From contig JAYYYF010000013.1 in NCBI GenBank assembly GCA_036340635.1, positions 1-6,597 of the forward strand: a stretch of DNA of 6,597 bases, read 5' to 3'. This DNA comes from GCA-002728855 sp036340635. Lineage in GTDB: Bacteria > Bacteroidota > Bacteroidia > Flavobacteriales > Flavobacteriaceae. Every line of letters starts with the position of its first letter. Within the stretch, counting starts at the first letter, position 1. The position numbers were made by a program, and so were the translations under genes. The notes under the pieces are model-generated. The model was given only the letters and a program-made list of their open reading frames with translations. It was not told where the DNA came from and ran no database searches. This document shows, piece by piece, positions 5,869 to 6,597 of this stretch.

Positions 5869-6597
5869 ATGCAACTCGATTTTTCCTCTTTTTCAAAAGT
5901 TTATGACAAAGAGAAACTTCCAAACAAAAAAATCGATTTAATTGTTGATTGGCTTGAAAGAAAAGACTTTCAAGTAAAGTTTTTTTTAGACAATAAAAAT
6001 CTTTTGTCAAAATCAAAAAAATCTGCTTTCGTTAAAATAGAAAGTTTAGATTTCGCGAGTCTATTTTCAAAAAAAAATCTGCTTCCCTATTCTAAAATTT
6101 CAAAATATTTTCATAATAACTTATTTGATGGCAATAATAATTCATTAAATAACATCGAGGGATTAGTTGCTGGACTAAAGGTCAAATCTTCTTATGTTGG
6201 AGCATTTTATTTATGTAATTCTAACATTGAAAATCAGGATTTGATTACAACAATTGAATATTTTAAGCATTTGGTTCAATCAAACTTTAGAGAATTACTT
6301 TTAAGTAAAAAGTTAAGAAAAAACACTTCAGATTTAAGAGATAAAAAATTAGAGATTGAATCATTTATTGACATATCAGAGCTATTAAGTGGAACAAGTG
6401 AATCAGAAATTTTATTTCAAAACCTTTTAGAATATCTCGTATTTACAATGAACGCGACAAAAGGAGTAATTCTCTCTAAAGAACCTAATTCAGGAATATA
6501 TGAGTTAAAAGCAACATTAGGAATAAAAGATGATCTAAATAAAAAAATATTTAGAGAGAATAAGGGGATTTTATCAATACTCAAAAAAGAAAAAAAA
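5869..6597 (+). CDS. GAF-domain signalling protein, probable sensor phosphatase (3' truncated)
   Basis: The frame starts at the ATG at 5869, one base after the STAS stop codon, and stays open to the window end, giving 243 residues. Residues about 95-148 (GLVAGLKVKSSYVGAFYL, then a long helix) look like the last strands and helix of a degenerate GAF-like domain; residues 1-94 have no motif I recognise. A helical linker at about 148-170 leads into a second GAF-like domain from about 170, with ATKGVILS and a following strand pair, cut by the window edge. GAF proteins immediately downstream of kinase/STAS pairs often end in a SpoIIE phosphatase domain, so this may be the cytosolic phosphatase of the circuit. 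That domain lies outside the window and is only an inference. The operon position is clear. Confidence 0.8.
   Translation, partial: MQLDFSSFSKVYDKEKLPNKKIDLIVDWLERKDFQVKFFLDNKNLLSKSKKSAFVKIESLDFASLFSKKNLLPYSKISKYFHNNLFDGNNNSLNNIEGLVAGLKVKSSYVGAFYLCNSNIENQDLITTIEYFKHLVQSNFRELLLSKKLRKNTSDLRDKKLEIESFIDISELLSGTSESEILFQNLLEYLVFTMNATKGVILSKEPNSGIYELKATLGIKDDLNKKIFRENKGILSILKKEKK

Overview
The window is AT-rich and gene-dense, with leaders that are mostly A/T and lack clear Shine-Dalgarno sequences. It encodes cysteine-anchored lipoproteins and a triple-tyrosine (Y_Y_Y) sensor fused to a SpoIIE phosphatase. Together these suggest a member of the FCB group, such as a marine Bacteroidota or Neomarinimicrobiota-like bacterium. 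That placement is an inference from protein style, not from a marker gene.

Layout. (1) Positions 2-1078 on the + strand hold the C-terminal part of a membrane sensor with a Y_Y_Y domain, one membrane segment and a complete SpoIIE/PP2C phosphatase domain. (2) Positions 1100-5018 on the - strand hold a compact six-gene array: three head-to-tail copies of a two-gene unit. Each unit encodes a lipoprotein of about 305-315 residues (family A here) followed by a small, lysine-rich lipoprotein of about 112-125 residues (family B here). Gaps between genes are only 5-10 bases and the three units are 1297, 1304 and 1302 bases long. (3) Positions 5019-5110 are a very AT-rich divergent intergenic region with a plausible Bacteroidota-type promoter for the array. 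(4) Positions 5111-6597 on the + strand hold an RsbW-like serine kinase/anti-sigma factor, an overlapping STAS anti-sigma antagonist, and the 5' part of a GAF-domain protein, packed as an operon.

How the genes work together. The phosphatase, kinase and STAS protein are the three standard parts of a partner-switching circuit. The kinase phosphorylates the STAS protein and sequesters a target such as a sigma factor, and the phosphatase reverses this in response to a signal. The GAF protein at the right edge may be a second phosphatase whose catalytic domain lies beyond the window. The lipoprotein array lies in opposite orientation between the phosphatase and the kinase/STAS genes. Whether it is a target of the circuit or an unrelated insertion cannot be decided from sequence.

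The most unusual content is the triplicated A-B lipoprotein pair. I do not recognise either family. A has two internal repeats resembling lipocalin-like beta-barrel domains. B has a conserved AFxKIDK...LFT core, a GYGS motif, a lysine-rich tail and an invariant C-terminal YSTN. No RNA genes, CRISPR arrays or transposases were seen.
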